Origin: Artocarpus heterophyllus
Taxonomy: Eukaryota; Streptophyta; Magnoliopsida; Rosales; Moraceae
Direction: 5' to 3'
Assembly: GCA_025403435.1 (NCBI GenBank)
Contig: CM046330.1
Span: 26,880,037 to 26,944,036 of the forward strand
Length of the DNA stretch: 64,000 bases
The translations under genes were made by a program, and so were the position numbers. Shown in pieces: positions 34,599 to 46,753 of this stretch. The notes under the pieces are model-generated. The model was not told the DNA's origin. It made no database searches and saw only the letters and a program-made list of their open reading frames with translations. Numbering within the stretch: the stretch's first letter is position 1; the number at the start of each line of letters is the position of its first letter.

Positions 34599-35647
34599 AA
34601 ACATAGTATAAAGTTAAACATCGGATTAAAGAATATTATTAGAAAAATTTCTAGACTTGGAATTGTTTGGTAACAGATAATAAATTGGATAGGGATGTCT
34701 AATCCTTAGAAAATCAACTTTAATCTCCTGCAATTCAGAGATTAGAAAGTTCACCTAATCCTGGACCTGTATTGACAATGCTCAGCAAAAGTGGAACAAA
34801 ATTCGGGTCCTTAACGTAAAGTTGAAAATTTAGGTTTTAATGCCTTGCACTTGTACTTTACATGGCGATACATGAAATATGAAAAGAAAAAAAAAAGAAA
34901 AACAATTACCAATAGTTTAATAAGCACATCTAGAAAAAGCATAACAAATCACCTGAGCAACATTGTAAACAAAAAAAACATCAATGTAAAAGGATCATCA
35001 TTGTATTAATTTTTTTCATGGTGTAATTCCTTTAATGGTAAATCTTAACAAAGTTTGTCTTTCAATGTTAATAAAGGAAAATTGCAAAACAAAAAGAGCT
35101 GTAAAATTAAGATACATTTATCATACTACGATGGCTATGAAAAATGAATACTATTAATAACAGCTATAATGATCAGAAAAATTCATTAATAAAACTTAAT
35201 ATTTAATTGGGTTTAATTAATGAATTTACCCTTAAAAATTGTAATTTTTGTAAAAATTACGATAATATATAAATAAGCCATATTAAATGGATATTTCACT
35301 ATAATGTGATGTAATGTTGGATATTTATAATACAGATTTTATGAGTTTAATTACTCAAAAATTTGTACGTAATATCCATAAAATGAATTTTATGTCACAA
35401 TTAATTGTAAAATTGTGATATACACGGATGAATAGTTATGGTATGAACGAGACATAAAGGCCACCGATATCCAACCCAGTGTAAAAAGAGGCCGATGCAG
35501 TACAAGTATACTGCTAAGTGAAAACACAGATATAGAAAATGTTACGTTTGGCCTCCAAAAGTGAACTGAAGGTAAGAAAAATAGTTTGCACAGTCTAAGG
35601 ATATGAGTTGGCACTGATTTGACCACAGCAGTATAGAAAAAATACTA
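34599..35647. other. AT-rich intergenic spacer
   Basis: No gene, repeat end or RNA gene recognised. A minus-strand ORF of 78 codons (35390-35626) has no recognisable motif. Confidence 0.45.
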
Positions 35648-38171
35648 TGTGGTGAAAAATTATACGGTATAAATTTTTAGCTCCACAAAAATGGACACTC
35701 CTTGGATTTCTATTGGGCCACATGTCATGAAAGGTGGCCCAATCACCTTATGACACCTAGGGTAACCCACTTGATTACCCCATGAGTCACCCATTTGGAT
35801 AAGTGAGCAATTAATGTGATTTTATCCAAAATTTTTCTTCCTTCTTCCACCTCTAGCTCCAGCAGCCATTAGAGAAGGATCTCAAAATTTTTCTCAAGCC
35901 CAAAACTTTGCAAAAACAGGCCCACTTAAGTTCAAGAGGCAAAATCCAAGAAAGTTCAACAAATTTTAAGGTAAAATCTAACTTTTTTTTTCAAGATTTC
36001 AAGGGATTTTTCATGGTTAAGAAAGAAAATTAACCTAAGGTATTTTTGCATGAAAATGACCTCTAGGAAGGAGTTTCAAAGAGCTTTGGAAAGCTAGAAA
36101 TCAAAAGGTGTTATTTGAGGTAAGTTTTGAAAATTTTGTGATTTTGTTTTGATTTTTATTCTTTGAAATTACACGGGTTCTTAAGCATATATTTGGTGGA
36201 ATATCATCGACACCTAATGTATGGTATGTGGATATGGCGAAATTAAGGTTTAAATGTTGAAGAATGGCATTTTATGTAAAAAGTGTTATTTTTACAATTC
36301 TAGATTTAGTTTTTCAAAAGTAATGTTAGACATGATAAATGATTCAAACAAAGGTTGGAATAGCCTTTGCAAGGGTAGATTTATAGTTTCAAAACGGATT
36401 TTTACAAAAATGCCCAAGGACTAACTTGAAAGAGAAAGTTTTCCCTCAGCAGATTTGAAAAACGCCCAAAACACACCTGCACAGTGAGATTTTGAGAAAA
36501 GTTATAACATAAAAGTTGTAGATCTCGACGAAACTGTTAAATATCACTGATGGTTCGTCGAAAATCTCAACCGTTTGTGAGATTTTAACTTTTTAAGAAT
36601 TTGTTAAAAGTGAAAAATGTTAAAATGGCAAAAATGTTATTTTTCAAAATGATTTAAGGTATGGTACTTTAAGAAAAAATGTTCCTTATGAAAAATAGGA
36701 CATTTTGATGTAAAGAGATAAATTTTAGCCCCGGGGGCAAAATGGTCAAAATTTTCAATTCAACGACTAAACTGCAAAGTTTTATGGAAATAGGGCATAG
36801 ATGCGAAATAAGGTGATTTGACTCACTAGGGTGCTATTTTAAAATTAGTATATGGTTATTTTTATAAGAATAACGAAATCGAGTTCGGGTAGGTTAGTAA
36901 ACCCACAGAGGGTAAAATCGTTATTTTCGCCTGAATAACCCGAACCGCTTTGAAATGTTCCAAATGTAAAAAGAATGGTCGAAAAGGTTCCCGCCCTTCG
37001 TTAGAAACGATAAGGTAGAATTAAATAGAAATAAGAAAACCAGTGGTTCTTAGAGTTGTATATAGTGATGCAACTCAATTTCTTAATTAACGGATGTTTT
37101 GTATTGAAACATAGTGAAATTTGGCTAATGGCTTTGTAATTGGCCAACAGGATCCTAGGAGTCTAGGAGAAAGGAAATTGAGGTTGAGTTGCCTGACATT
37201 CGAATCAAGTAAGTACCCATCCCACCTATAGTATGAAATTGTAAGCATAGAGTGTGAGATGTGTGTATGTATACCTGTGTGTATATCAAGGTATATACTT
37301 GTATGTATGCAACGACATGAGTATTTATAAATATGATGGTGTATACTTGTGAGTATGCGGAATATATACCTGAGTGTATATTATGACATGTACCTGAGTG
37401 TATATTATGATGCATACCAGTGTGTATATTACGTTAAGTACCTGTGAGTACATTATGCCATGTACCTGTGCGTAAATTAATGTATACCAGCGTGTATATA
37501 AAGTATGTACATGTGTGTACTATATCGTACAAGAGCATTTATGTTATGTATAACATGTGATAATCAATTTATGCATAGTATGATAACCATAACAAGTGAA
37601 TTGGTAAACATATCACCAGAAGTTAAGAAAAGTGTCGTACCGACTCCTGACTCAAGGGGAGTTTAAAGAATACAGTATGGTCACGATGTTACATTGACCT
37701 AAGTGCACAATGGTACGAACACTTGGGCCCTAGTTAAAGATAAGAAATGATAATGATAAGAAAGGATTATAAGAAAGCATAATGAGATCATGCATTTTAT
37801 TGAATGTGCATGTGGGTTATATGGGACTTATTAGGCGTTAGCTCATTAAGTATTTCATGCTGTAGGTATTCCGACGAAAATGTCAGTGTAATTCTATTGA
37901 TGAGCTAGCGGAGGAATGATCAGTGTGCAGACTGGGTATGGATTCTGCCACAGTACGTTTCCGATGTATTATATTTTAAGATATTTTGAAAGTAATGTTT
38001 GATAACTATATTGCAAAGGAAAGGTGGTTATGTAAATACAAGTATATGTTTGTATTTCAAAAGTTGTTAGACCAGTATATATAACGTATTTATTTTTAAA
38101 AAAATTTCTTAAATTTTGACCTATAAGTAAGAAAAATGTTTATCATAGCTCGAAAAAGACGAGTTGTGACA
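35648..38171 (+). mobile_element. Gypsy-type LTR, probably solo or truncated
   Basis: It has the texture of a long plant Ty3/gypsy LTR: a TTGGATTTCTATTGGGCCAC segment near 35700, a CTTCCTTCTTCCACCTC stretch, and the late segment CTCATTAAG...GGGTATGGATTCTGCCACAG (37846-37960). It ends GACGAGTTGTGACA (38158-38171). The start at TGTGGTGAAAA (35648) is a guess, and the flanking 5-mers (TACTA and ACAGC) do not match. No gag or pol was found next to it. Confidence 0.5.
37262..37530. repeat. Minisatellite, period about 30 bp
   Basis: About eight degenerate units of the form 'GTACCTGTGTGTATATTA...', for example GACATGTACCTGAGTGTATA, GATGCATACCAGTGTGTATA and GTTAAGTACCTGTGAGTACA. It lies in the 3' half of the gypsy-type LTR. 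Units contain imperfect TATACC...GTATAT dyads. Confidence 0.8.
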
Positions 38172-38221
38172 ACAGCAACAGCAAAGCAAAACAATTATAT
38201 ACTTCAAAACAATTATATACT

Positions 38222-38484
38222 TCAGAGAATGGAATTATAAAAATAAACCCTTGCATTCTTTGTAGCATATAGCTCAATAAGGTCGTCCTCAACTGAGATC
38301 AACGCCAGGATTCCAGAAAAATTCTGTTGAAGTAAAACCAAAATCTATCGTTGCTAATTACATAAATTCATAAATATTAACAACAGAGAGAAAAGAGATA
38401 ATTACATGTAAAGGATATGAATCTAAGCCTTCGACTTGGCTGAGCCATCTGGGTTGTCTTCATACCACCACCTCTGTATGAGCT
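38222..38484 (-). pseudogene. Possible 3' gene relic, unrecognised
   Basis: Two exon-like stretches read on the minus strand. One (38423-38484) follows a GCCAG acceptor and encodes LIQRWWYEDNPDGSAKSKA then TAG. The other (38222-38323) follows a CAACAG acceptor and encodes 33 residues (SGILALISVEDDLIELYATK...) then TGA. Their phases do not join by an obvious intron, so they may be alternative ends or chance. Retrotransposon DNA abuts both sides. I recognise no family. Confidence 0.25.
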
Positions 38485-38517
38485 CTGGCATACAAATAAT
38501 AATAACAATAATAATAT

Positions 38518-39523
38518 CAGATCGGCAGGCCGATCACCCAGATTGGCCTGCCGACCGAGAGTTGCCAAGTATCCAGAAAAGGTGCAATTTTTCTGGTGCA
38601 GTTTTAATTTTATTTTTGGGACAATTCTGAGAAACATTAAATTTGGTTATGACCGGAAATATGAAGTATTCGATTCATACGGGATTAAAGACTTGAAGAT
38701 GGATATTACATGAAGAAGGATATAGCTTGAGGATTCAAGGATGAAGAATCGATAAATGTCTCGATTATTCTCTTGTAATCTTAGTTTTCTATTCTCTAGG
38801 GTAGAACCATAATATTACGGTTATTATTATTTTGCTTGTAGCTTTGCTTGATTGTTTTGCTTGTCTGCATTATAATATGATTTACCATGTATATTGATAA
38901 CATGTCATATAGAATAGGGAGTGCCGCTCATATTAAAATTGTTCATGCATAATTTTAAAATAAAACCTTGACTTCAAAAGATTGAGTGGGTGAAGGTATT
39001 CGATGAGAGGACCTAAGGCCTCCATCGTTGGTCCATAGGAAGAACATGGTGGTCCCGACCCCTAGAAAGGGATTTCTATTATGTACCAGATTGGATCTCT
39101 GAAAGGATAAGGTATTTTAGTATGATTTATGGTTGCACACCCCTAGGTGGTGATTATAAATCATGGATAAAATATTGAAATGGTGGTTATACACTCACGT
39201 TAATTTTATTATTAACCTCCCCTAGGAGCTCTGTTAATAAAATTAATGGCCAAAGAAACGATTATTAGTATATGCTGGATCATACAGGTCCTGGATGGCA
39301 TATATTAATCAGGAGGGGATCCGTGTTCCTGATTGAATTTGGCATGACTTCCCTAGGAGCTTGTTGAATTCTGAGTTGGGAATTATCATTATAAGGTTGT
39401 GATATTCTCAAGGTATTGACACATAAACACATTTGTATGTTTTTACATGATTGTGTTATCTTACTAAACTATTATTATATGTTTGCTTATATTTGGTATA
39501 TGATTCTTTATTGTAGATTGAAA
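38518..39523 (+). other. Partial leader of family B element
   Basis: Non-coding. It matches 47520-48560 in inverse orientation, for example the GGGAGTGCCGCTCATATTAA segment near 38917 and the CTCCCTAGGAGC-type words near 39220. At 38522-38553 TCGGCAGGCC and GGCCTGCCGA form a perfect 10-bp stem. Confidence 0.8.
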
Positions 39524-40490
39524 ATGTCTAAAAACGCTTTATCATCGATACTTGACAAAAACCAATTAACCGGTGAGAATTATAACGATTGGAAACAGAA
39601 CCTGGACATCGTCCTATCCTTTGAGAAACTAAAATATGTACTAATAACCCCTTGTCCTCCCGAGCCTACAGAAGACTTAAGTAATGAGCAATTCCAAGCG
39701 TACGATCGCTGGAAAGATGCTAATGATTAGGCCCGCTGCTATGTTATGGATAACATGAACAACGTGCTGCAGGCTCAACATCAGGATTATGAGACTGCGA
39801 AGCAGATCTTGGATAATTTTGAAGACATGTTTAGAGGCCAGGCCATAACAAAGCAGCAAGGGGCGCTTCAAAAACTCTTAACTGTAGACAGAGACTGGGG
39901 ACATATGTAAAGAAACACATGATGTTGGTCATGGGTTACCTTGCTGAGGCTCAAACCAATGGAGCTGACATCGATGCTGAAACTCAAATGACTATGGTCT
40001 TTGAGACTCTGTCTAAGGAATTTATTCCATTTAGAGCTACTTTTAATTTAAGTAATAGACGGGATATGACCTTGACAGAACTGATGAAACAGTTACAGGA
40101 GTTTAAACTGCTGATCAGGGAGTCTCCTGCTGGTGGTGAGGCCAACATGGTAGCTGCTTCTGGTTCCAATCCTAACTCAGGGAATGGAAAGAAGCAACGG
40201 GCCAAGAATGGGAAGTCTTCTATTCCTGCTGCTACCAAGAGCAAGAAGAAGAAGAAGAAGAACCCAAAGAAGCTTAAGTGCTTCTTCTGTGGTAAGGTCG
40301 GGCATATAAAGAAGCATTGCAAGGACTTCCTTTCCAAGGGAGGTAGGTGTGATCTTCTATATTTAGAAACTTGTTTGGTTGAGGAATCCAGTGACATCTG
40401 GGTCATAGATTTCGGTGCAACTAATCATGTTTGTGTTTCTCTACAGGGATTCAAAGAAACGAGAAGTCTGCTATGTGAAGACTTCACGCT
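39524..40490 (+). pseudogene. Copia gag and protease start (family B)
   Basis: Gag begins MSKNALSSILDKNQLTGENY at 39524. A TAG at 39728 stands where the copy at 47.2 kb has Gln. A frameshift near 39890 leads to the second half (HMMLVMGYLAEAQ, MTMVFETLSKEF). A lysine-rich stretch (40227-40275) precedes an intact zinc knuckle C-F-F-C...GH...C (40279-40320). The protease motif reads DFGATN instead of DSGATN (40408-40425), a TCC-to-TTC change that removes the residue next to the catalytic Asp. A further frameshift lies between 40491 and 40566. Confidence 0.88.
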
Positions 40491-43472
40491 TTGGATGGAC
40501 GATGTATCCTTGGTCTCAACGGAAGCAGTGATGTCCATTTTTACTTTTATAATTATAGGAATTTAATTTTGCGAGATTGTTTTTGTGCTCCTAAATTTAA
40601 AAGGAAATTAATTTATGTATCTTCTTTATTGAAAGACTCCTACGTGGTATCTTTTAATGAAAAAGTAGTGATTCGTAAAAACAAATCTTTCATCTGTTCT
40701 GGGTGGATGCAAAATAATCTATATTTTATCAAACCTAAGATGGACTTATTGCTTAATGCTGAGATGAATGATAATGACTCAAAAAGACTTAAAACTTCTC
40801 ACTCTAATAAGACTTATCTTTGGCATTTGCGCCTTGGCCATATTAACCTGAATAGGATTCAAAGGTTGGTAAGGGATGGACCTTTAAGTCACTTAAAGGT
40901 GGAATCTATACCTCAATGTAAGTCTTGTTTGGAGGGTAAAATGACCAAAAGACCATACGGGTCTAAGGGCAATAGGGCTGAAGGGGTTCTAGAACTTGTA
41001 CATAGTGATGTTTGAGGGCCGATGAACATTCGGGCACGAGGAGGGTTTGAGTACTTCGTCACTTTTATTGACGATTACTCAAGATATGGGTATGTGTACC
41101 TGATGCACCACAAAAGCGAAACTTATGATAAGTTCAGGGAGTTTCGGCCTGAAGTGGAAAAGCAATTGGGTAGACCCATAAAGGCACTTCGATCTGATCG
41201 AGGTGGAGAATACCTTTCTGATGAGTTCTTGGGACACTTGTTAGAGAATGGGATTTTATCCCATTTGACTGCGCCGGGCACTCCGTAGCAGAATGGCGTA
41301 GCGGAGAGAAGGAATAAGACTTTGTTGGACATGATTAGGTCCATGATGAGTTATTCATCATTGCCTTTATCCTTTTGGGGATATGCACTACAAACCACAT
41401 GTTATCTTTTGAACAATGTGCCTTCAAAATCGGTCCCTAAAACTCCTCACGAGTTGTGGACAAGACGGAAGACATCCTTAAACCATATTCGCATATGGGA
41501 ATGTCCGGCTCATGTCCTATTTAAGGATCCGAATAAGTTAGAAGCACGTTCGGAAGTTTGCGTGTTTGTAGGATATCCAAAAGGGACTAAAGGGGGTTAT
41601 TTTTATAACCCAAAGGAAAATAAAGTCGTGGTTTCAACTAATGCAACTTTCCTTGAGGAGAGTTACATGGACGACTTTAAACCTCGAAGCAAAGTGGTGC
41701 TTGAGGAGTTAAGGGGTGATCCGTTCACTCCAGAGGTTCCGAACAAAACCATTCTGATCGGTGTAGAAAAACCAAACAAACCTGAACAACAACCTCAGGG
41801 GTTTCGGCGTAGTGGGAGGATCGGGTGTCAACCTGAGAGATATATGTTCAACGGAGAGGTCTTCTTGGCTGAACCGGATGAACATGACAGGGATCCTTAT
41901 ACTTACGCAGAAGCTATGGAGGATGTTGATTCAAGACTCTGGACAGAGGCCATGAACATAGAGATGAAGTCTATGGAGACTAATCGGGTCTGGGAGCTTG
42001 TAGATCTTCCCGAAGGGGTAAAACCCATAGGGTGTAAGTGGATCTACAAGAGGAAAAGAGGAGTGGATGGAAAGGTCGAAACCTTTAAGGCTAGACTGGT
42101 AGCTAAGGGTTATACGCAAAAGGAAGGAATCGACTATGAGGAAACCTTTTCGCCTGTAGCCATGCTTAAGTCCATCTGGATTCTCTTGTCCATAGTTGCC
42201 GCCTTCGACTATGAGATATGGCAGATGGATGTCAAGACTGCTTTTTTGAATGGCTATCTTGATGAGTCTATTTATATGGAACAACCAGACGGGTTCATGG
42301 TCGCGGGTTAAGAGGGTATGGTTTGTAAGCTACTAAAGTCTATTTATGGACTTAAGCAGGCTTCTCGTTCTTGGAACATAAGATTTGATCAAGTGATCAA
42401 GACTTATGGGTTCTCACAAAACGTGGATGAGCCATGTGTTTACAAACACATTAAGGATGGGAAGGTAGTTTTTCTACTGCTCTATGTAGATGATATTCTA
42501 CTAGTTGGCAACGACGTTGGGGCATTGTCATCGGTCAAATTATGGTTGACCAAGTAGTTTGACATGAAGGACTTGGGTGAGGCTAATTTTGTTCTCGGTA
42601 TCTAGATTTTTTGGGATAGGAAGAGCAAAATGATAGCTTTATCTCAAGCCAGCTACATAGATAAAATTCTCATGAGGTTTGCAATGCAGGATTCCAAGAA
42701 AGGTGGGCAACCATCTAGATCTGGAATTACTCTTTCTAAGAAAGACTCTCCAAAGTCTAAGGAAGAAAGAGAATACATGAAGAAGGTGCCTTATGCTTCG
42801 GCAGTGGGTAGCCTCATGTATGCCATGCTTTGCACATGACCGAATATTAGCTATGCGGTCGGGATTGTAAGTCGATTTTAGGCGGATCCAAGACCGAACC
42901 ATTGGGTTACGGTAAAGTATATTTTCAAGTACCTAAGAAGGACTCGAGGGTATATGTTTGTGTATTCAGATAAGGATTTAACTCCTCTAGGATACACTGA
43001 TTCAGATTTTCAATCCTGTCTAGATTTTAGGAGATCAACTTCGGGTTTTGTGTCTACTCTGGGCGACGGTGCCATCAGTTGGAGAAGTGCGAAGCAAGAT
43101 TGCACTTCGGATTCAACGATGGAGGCCGAGTATGTGGCGGTTAGTGATGCTTCGAAAGAAGCAGTATGGCTCCGCAAGTTCCTTGGGGATCTTGAAGTAC
43201 TTCCTGGTATGGATAAAGCGGTATCATTGTACTGTGATAACAATGCGGCAGTAGCTAATGCTAAGGAACCAAGATTTCACAAGAAGAGTAAGCATATTGA
43301 TCGGAAGTATCATGTGATAAAGGACTTCGTTGAGGGCGGGCATGTCACGGTGTGCAAGATCGCATCAAAGGACAATTTAGCTGATCCATTTACAAAGACA
43401 CTTACTAGGAGAGTCTTTGAGAGGCATGTGGAAGCTATGGGGATGCGAAATTTGCTGTATTTACTCACTTAG
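40491..43472 (+). pseudogene. Copia integrase, RT and RNase H (family B)
   Basis: Integrase: HLRLGHINLN...CKSC, then D (HSDV), SDRGGEY and [21 protein letters not shown] and YVDD (42483-42494). RNase H: YTDSDF, STMEAEY and CDNNAAV, ending RNLLYLLT. Stops interrupt the frame at 41014 (in DV-x-GP), 41287 (TPQQNG becomes TP-stop-QNG), 42309, 42556, 42606, 42837 (CTRP) and 42879. Most match the family A protein at a Gln or Arg codon, so a single C-to-T change explains them. Catalytic residues that can be read are otherwise present. Confidence 0.9.
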
Positions 43473-43475
43473 TGC

Positions 43476-43486
43476 AAGTGGGAGAT
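43476..43486 (+). promoter_or_regulatory. Polypurine tract of family B element
   Basis: AAGTGGGAGAT immediately precedes the TGTTAGAC start of the 3' LTR and is identical in type to the family A tract. Confidence 0.85.
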
Positions 43487-45497
43487 TGTTAGACATGTAT
43501 GCCCTAAGGAGTAAAAATGTAATACATTTTTGGAGACATTTTTATCAATAAAGAATTTATTCATTTATATATACCAAATCTTGTCCTCTTTACGTTCATA
43601 TTTGTTGAATGTATGATAAGCAAACAGTAGTCTAAGACTGTCAGTCTAAACCTTAAGAATTGGGCATATGATGGACTGATTATGCGGAAGACACGATTCT
43701 TAAGGTGATGGTCTAAAACATATGATCCGTAATCGAGGGAATAAAGTTGGGCACTTTATTCATGTAAAGATTGTTATGTTGTCTATATCCCTTTTGGGAG
43801 ATGGTTTGTCTTGACCATCGGAGTTGGACTCCATGAATAGAAACATTGGCACGTTGTCATAGGTGACGATGTATTGGATCGGGACATAAAGTGAATTGAT
43901 TTGGATTAATAATTCTATCTTGGCAAATCGATTCACTTTAGACAGTCATTTGTATTGTATCTTAATCCTGAGATGAATAGTGGGCCCGTTGTCTCGACTT
44001 GTGTCTTTTGATGTGCCAAAGGGTGACACCCACATCTCAATAGTGGTATGCATGTCGCTACGTTGGAGGCATGACTCTTGATAGCGTAGACTTGTTATTC
44101 ATAGATCTGGAATCCATAGCTCCTCTTTAGGAGTAATGATATCCTCTTATATGCGTTGTCCTGTAATTGAAAAACTGGAGTGCTCAACCATGTGGATACA
44201 TATGTGTAACCGAATGGTATACTGTCTTTGGATGGTAAGTTTTCTAATGGTGAGACAATGGAACGTAAGATAAAAATGATCGGGAAGGTAAGACAAAACT
44301 TGTCCTTAAGCCGATTATGGATGATCATATAAGGATACGATACACTATGATATGTCATGGAGACTTAGCTACACAAGCTTCGTAATTCTATAAAGTTCGA
44401 GAGTGCAGCTCCAAGCTTTTAGTGGAGTAGAGTTGGAGTTGATAATTGTGAAATGTATATCAGGATATTGGGTTTCATAATTATCATGAGCTTGAACTTT
44501 ATAGGTCCATTTTGGTCCCCTTTGCTAGCTCACAAAATCCTATAACGACACGGCGTGCTTTTCCAATAATTGGTGACTTATGTCGGATTTATCAGATTGG
44601 TTTAAAATTTGTAAGAATCAAATAATTCATGTCTGTTTATCGGTTGAATTAATTTTGTAAGAAATTAGTTCAAGATAAACTTGTTGAATTATTGCGATCA
44701 GATAATTCTTGTATGTTTATCGGTTGTTTTAATTTTGGACAAATTAGATCAAGATAAACTTGTAAAATTATTGTGAATTGATTTATTTTCTTAGAGATTA
44801 TCTTGATAAAGTTTGTTTTGATCAGATAACTTCTCTATTAGGTTATTTGAATCAAAACTGAGACTTTATCCTTTAGAATCTCGGGTGAAAAATAAAAGAT
44901 TCATGGAGTTTTTTCTCGGGAGTTCGGCCTGCCGAATGACGTGTTCGGCTTACCGATGGGGCCTGTTCGACCTGCCGATCAGTGAGAGATAAGATTACGC
45001 GTTTTCACGCGAATCTTATAAGATATTGATCTAAACTTGATTTTGTTTTGAGTTTTTAAGAGCTAATCTGATACGGACTGACCACAAGATCAATAGCTAT
45101 ATAAAGGGAGTGAGTCTCATGATTTACTCAAATCAATTTGAGAGATTAAGAGTGATACTCTTCTAGTGAGCATCTGAAAACTTCCTGAGAGCTTTTGTTC
45201 ACAAATCACGAACACTAGTTTTGGGTTCTCTCTATTGGTTGGAAGGAGAGTCACCGGTGGAAGAGCTGTACATGTGAGCCCACACTCACTCTGGTTGTGG
45301 ATAGAGAATAGCAAAGAAGACCAGTTGGTTGAGAATCTTCTAGAATGTTACTTCTCTACATAGGTTACGGAGGTTCTTCGGCACACAGATGTTAGTAAGA
45401 TCTGTCTAATTTATACATATAACATGTCAAACTTGTGTTTTGGAAATTACTCTGATGAAAAAATTTTAAAATTCCGCTGCGAACTTTGTTTCCAACA
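43487..45497 (+). repeat. 3' LTR of family B element
   Basis: 2011 bp from TGTTAGACATG to TTTCCAACA. It is the reference copy for the family here; related LTRs lie at 2515, 4933, 49075 and 57412. A GC-rich block at 44925-44995 carries several TCGGC(A/T)-(G/T)CCGA words in alternating orientation. Confidence 0.92.
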
Positions 45498-45666
45498 GTT
45501 TGGTATGGTTTATTTAAACAATTTTAGTTTTTGTTTTTCGTTTATATTTATATCTTATGTAAGTTTAAAGTTATGAAAACAAAAATTTTATGTTTTCACA
45601 AATTTTTTAAACAAAAAACTTTGGTTGTGGCCATTAATAAAGTTAAAGTCACTAAGGGATTAATAT

Positions 45667-45812
45667 GGTGTTTGGCTAGTAATGGGAATCGTTTTTACTT
45701 GAGCATGTGAGAGCTTTACAGTAGCAATTTTTTTCTTTTTACTGTAGCATGTGAGAGCTTTGTATTATTCATAATTGAGTTTGTGGTTCACACTACCCTT
45801 AACCAAACACCC
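45667..45812. mobile_element. Small MITE, GTGTTTG-type ends
   Basis: Starts GGTGTTTGGCTAGTAATGG and ends ACCCTTAACCAAACACC, whose inverse is GGTGTTTGGTTAAGGGT. The 146-bp core holds the words AGCATGTGAGAGCTTT and TACTGTAGCA twice. It is non-coding and shows no clear target duplication. Confidence 0.7.
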
Positions 45813-46001
45813 TCTAAGATGGTGCGTCAATGGGTCAAGATATACAATAAGGCCAATATTAACTTTAGGATTGGATCGATATACCAAGATTACCAACTAA
45901 CAAGGAACATGATCATTGTCAAGATCAGATTTGGTGAACGAGTTATGAACATCATTGGTGCCAGGCTGACAAGCCAATTTTGCTGACTGGGTTAAGCTAG
46001 A

Positions 46002-46195
46002 GGGTTAGGATCGTCGTCAGGGTCGAGCCAACAGGCTTGGATACATCATCGGGGTTGGGTCAGCAAACTAAGATTACCATAAAGGTAAGTTAACAAACTA
46101 GGATCATCTTCGAGGTCAAGTCAACAGGCTCAAATACTATCGAAGTCATGTCATTGGGTTGAGATTGTCATTGTTGTTGTCAGATGAATAGGCTA
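46002..46195. repeat. Minisatellite, period about 31-32 bp
   Basis: Six degenerate units of the pattern 'GGCTAGGATCATCGTCGAGGTCGAGTCAACA', for example AACTAGGATCATCTTCGAGG and GGGTTAGGATCGTCGTCAGG. It lies in GC-richer sequence between two MITEs, and no frame is open across it. Confidence 0.75.
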
Positions 46196-46753
46196 GAAAT
46201 ATAGTTATTCTAGCTCTTTTTTGTATTAAAATTGGCTATGTTCTTGAGATTTTATTTTTGTTTTATTTATTTTCGTTTTATTTTATTTTTATAGTGATTA
46301 ATTAGATTCCATTTGTTTTAATTTAGTTTGATTTAATTTTATTTCATTTAGTTTTCTTATTTATTTATTTATTACATGACATTTTTTGTGTAAAGGTAAA
46401 CTTGGTGAATAGTGCAATTGTAACTTCGTGATTAGAGTAAAAGCACCAAAATTTCGAATTTAAAACACATACAGATCTCTCCCACACGCGAGATGTGAAT
46501 CCTGATTTACTCGCAATCTGAGCCGTTTATTTGCCCCGTGCATCTCAAACACGAAAAAGGGCGCATTTGTTGAAGCCGTGGCTCTGCCACCGCATTAACT
46601 AACCTGAGTATGGTCTCGTTTAACGCATCCCAGTGGGAGTTTGCTTGCACCCCCTTCTTAGCCAATTACCCCTTGCCGTGTGTCACGAACTTAGCCTACA
46701 CCCAGTAGAGAGCTGCCATGTGACCGTGAGCTGCGTCAAATGCAATACTTATG
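46196..46753. other. Intergenic, no gene recognised
   Basis: A T-rich stretch (46210-46380) is followed by GC-richer sequence (46430-46740), the same texture as 1.3-2.0 kb. A 60-codon ORF at 46633 has no recognisable motif. Confidence 0.35.

Larger units (their letters stand above)
38518..45497 (+). mobile_element. 5'-truncated Ty1/copia retrotransposon, family B
   Basis: Leader, gag, protease, integrase, RT, RNase H, PPT and 3' LTR follow in copia order on the plus strand. The 5' LTR, PBS and about the first 600 bases of leader are absent. Leader similarity to the copy at 47215-51020 begins only near the GC-rich hairpin at 38522-38553. Upstream of that is unrelated sequence (the possible gene relic and a gypsy-type LTR). 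The loss looks like a deletion rather than incomplete integration. Coding frames are broken by at least eight stops and several frameshifts. Confidence 0.88.

Noticed and set aside
37262..37530. Regularly spaced repeats resembling a CRISPR array
   Set aside because: Units are contiguous and degenerate, without unique spacers or cas genes, in a plant-type genome; this is a minisatellite.
35643..38176. Target duplication around the gypsy-type LTR
   Set aside because: The flanking 5-mers TACTA and ACAGC do not match and the 5' boundary is uncertain, so a solo-LTR claim is not firm.
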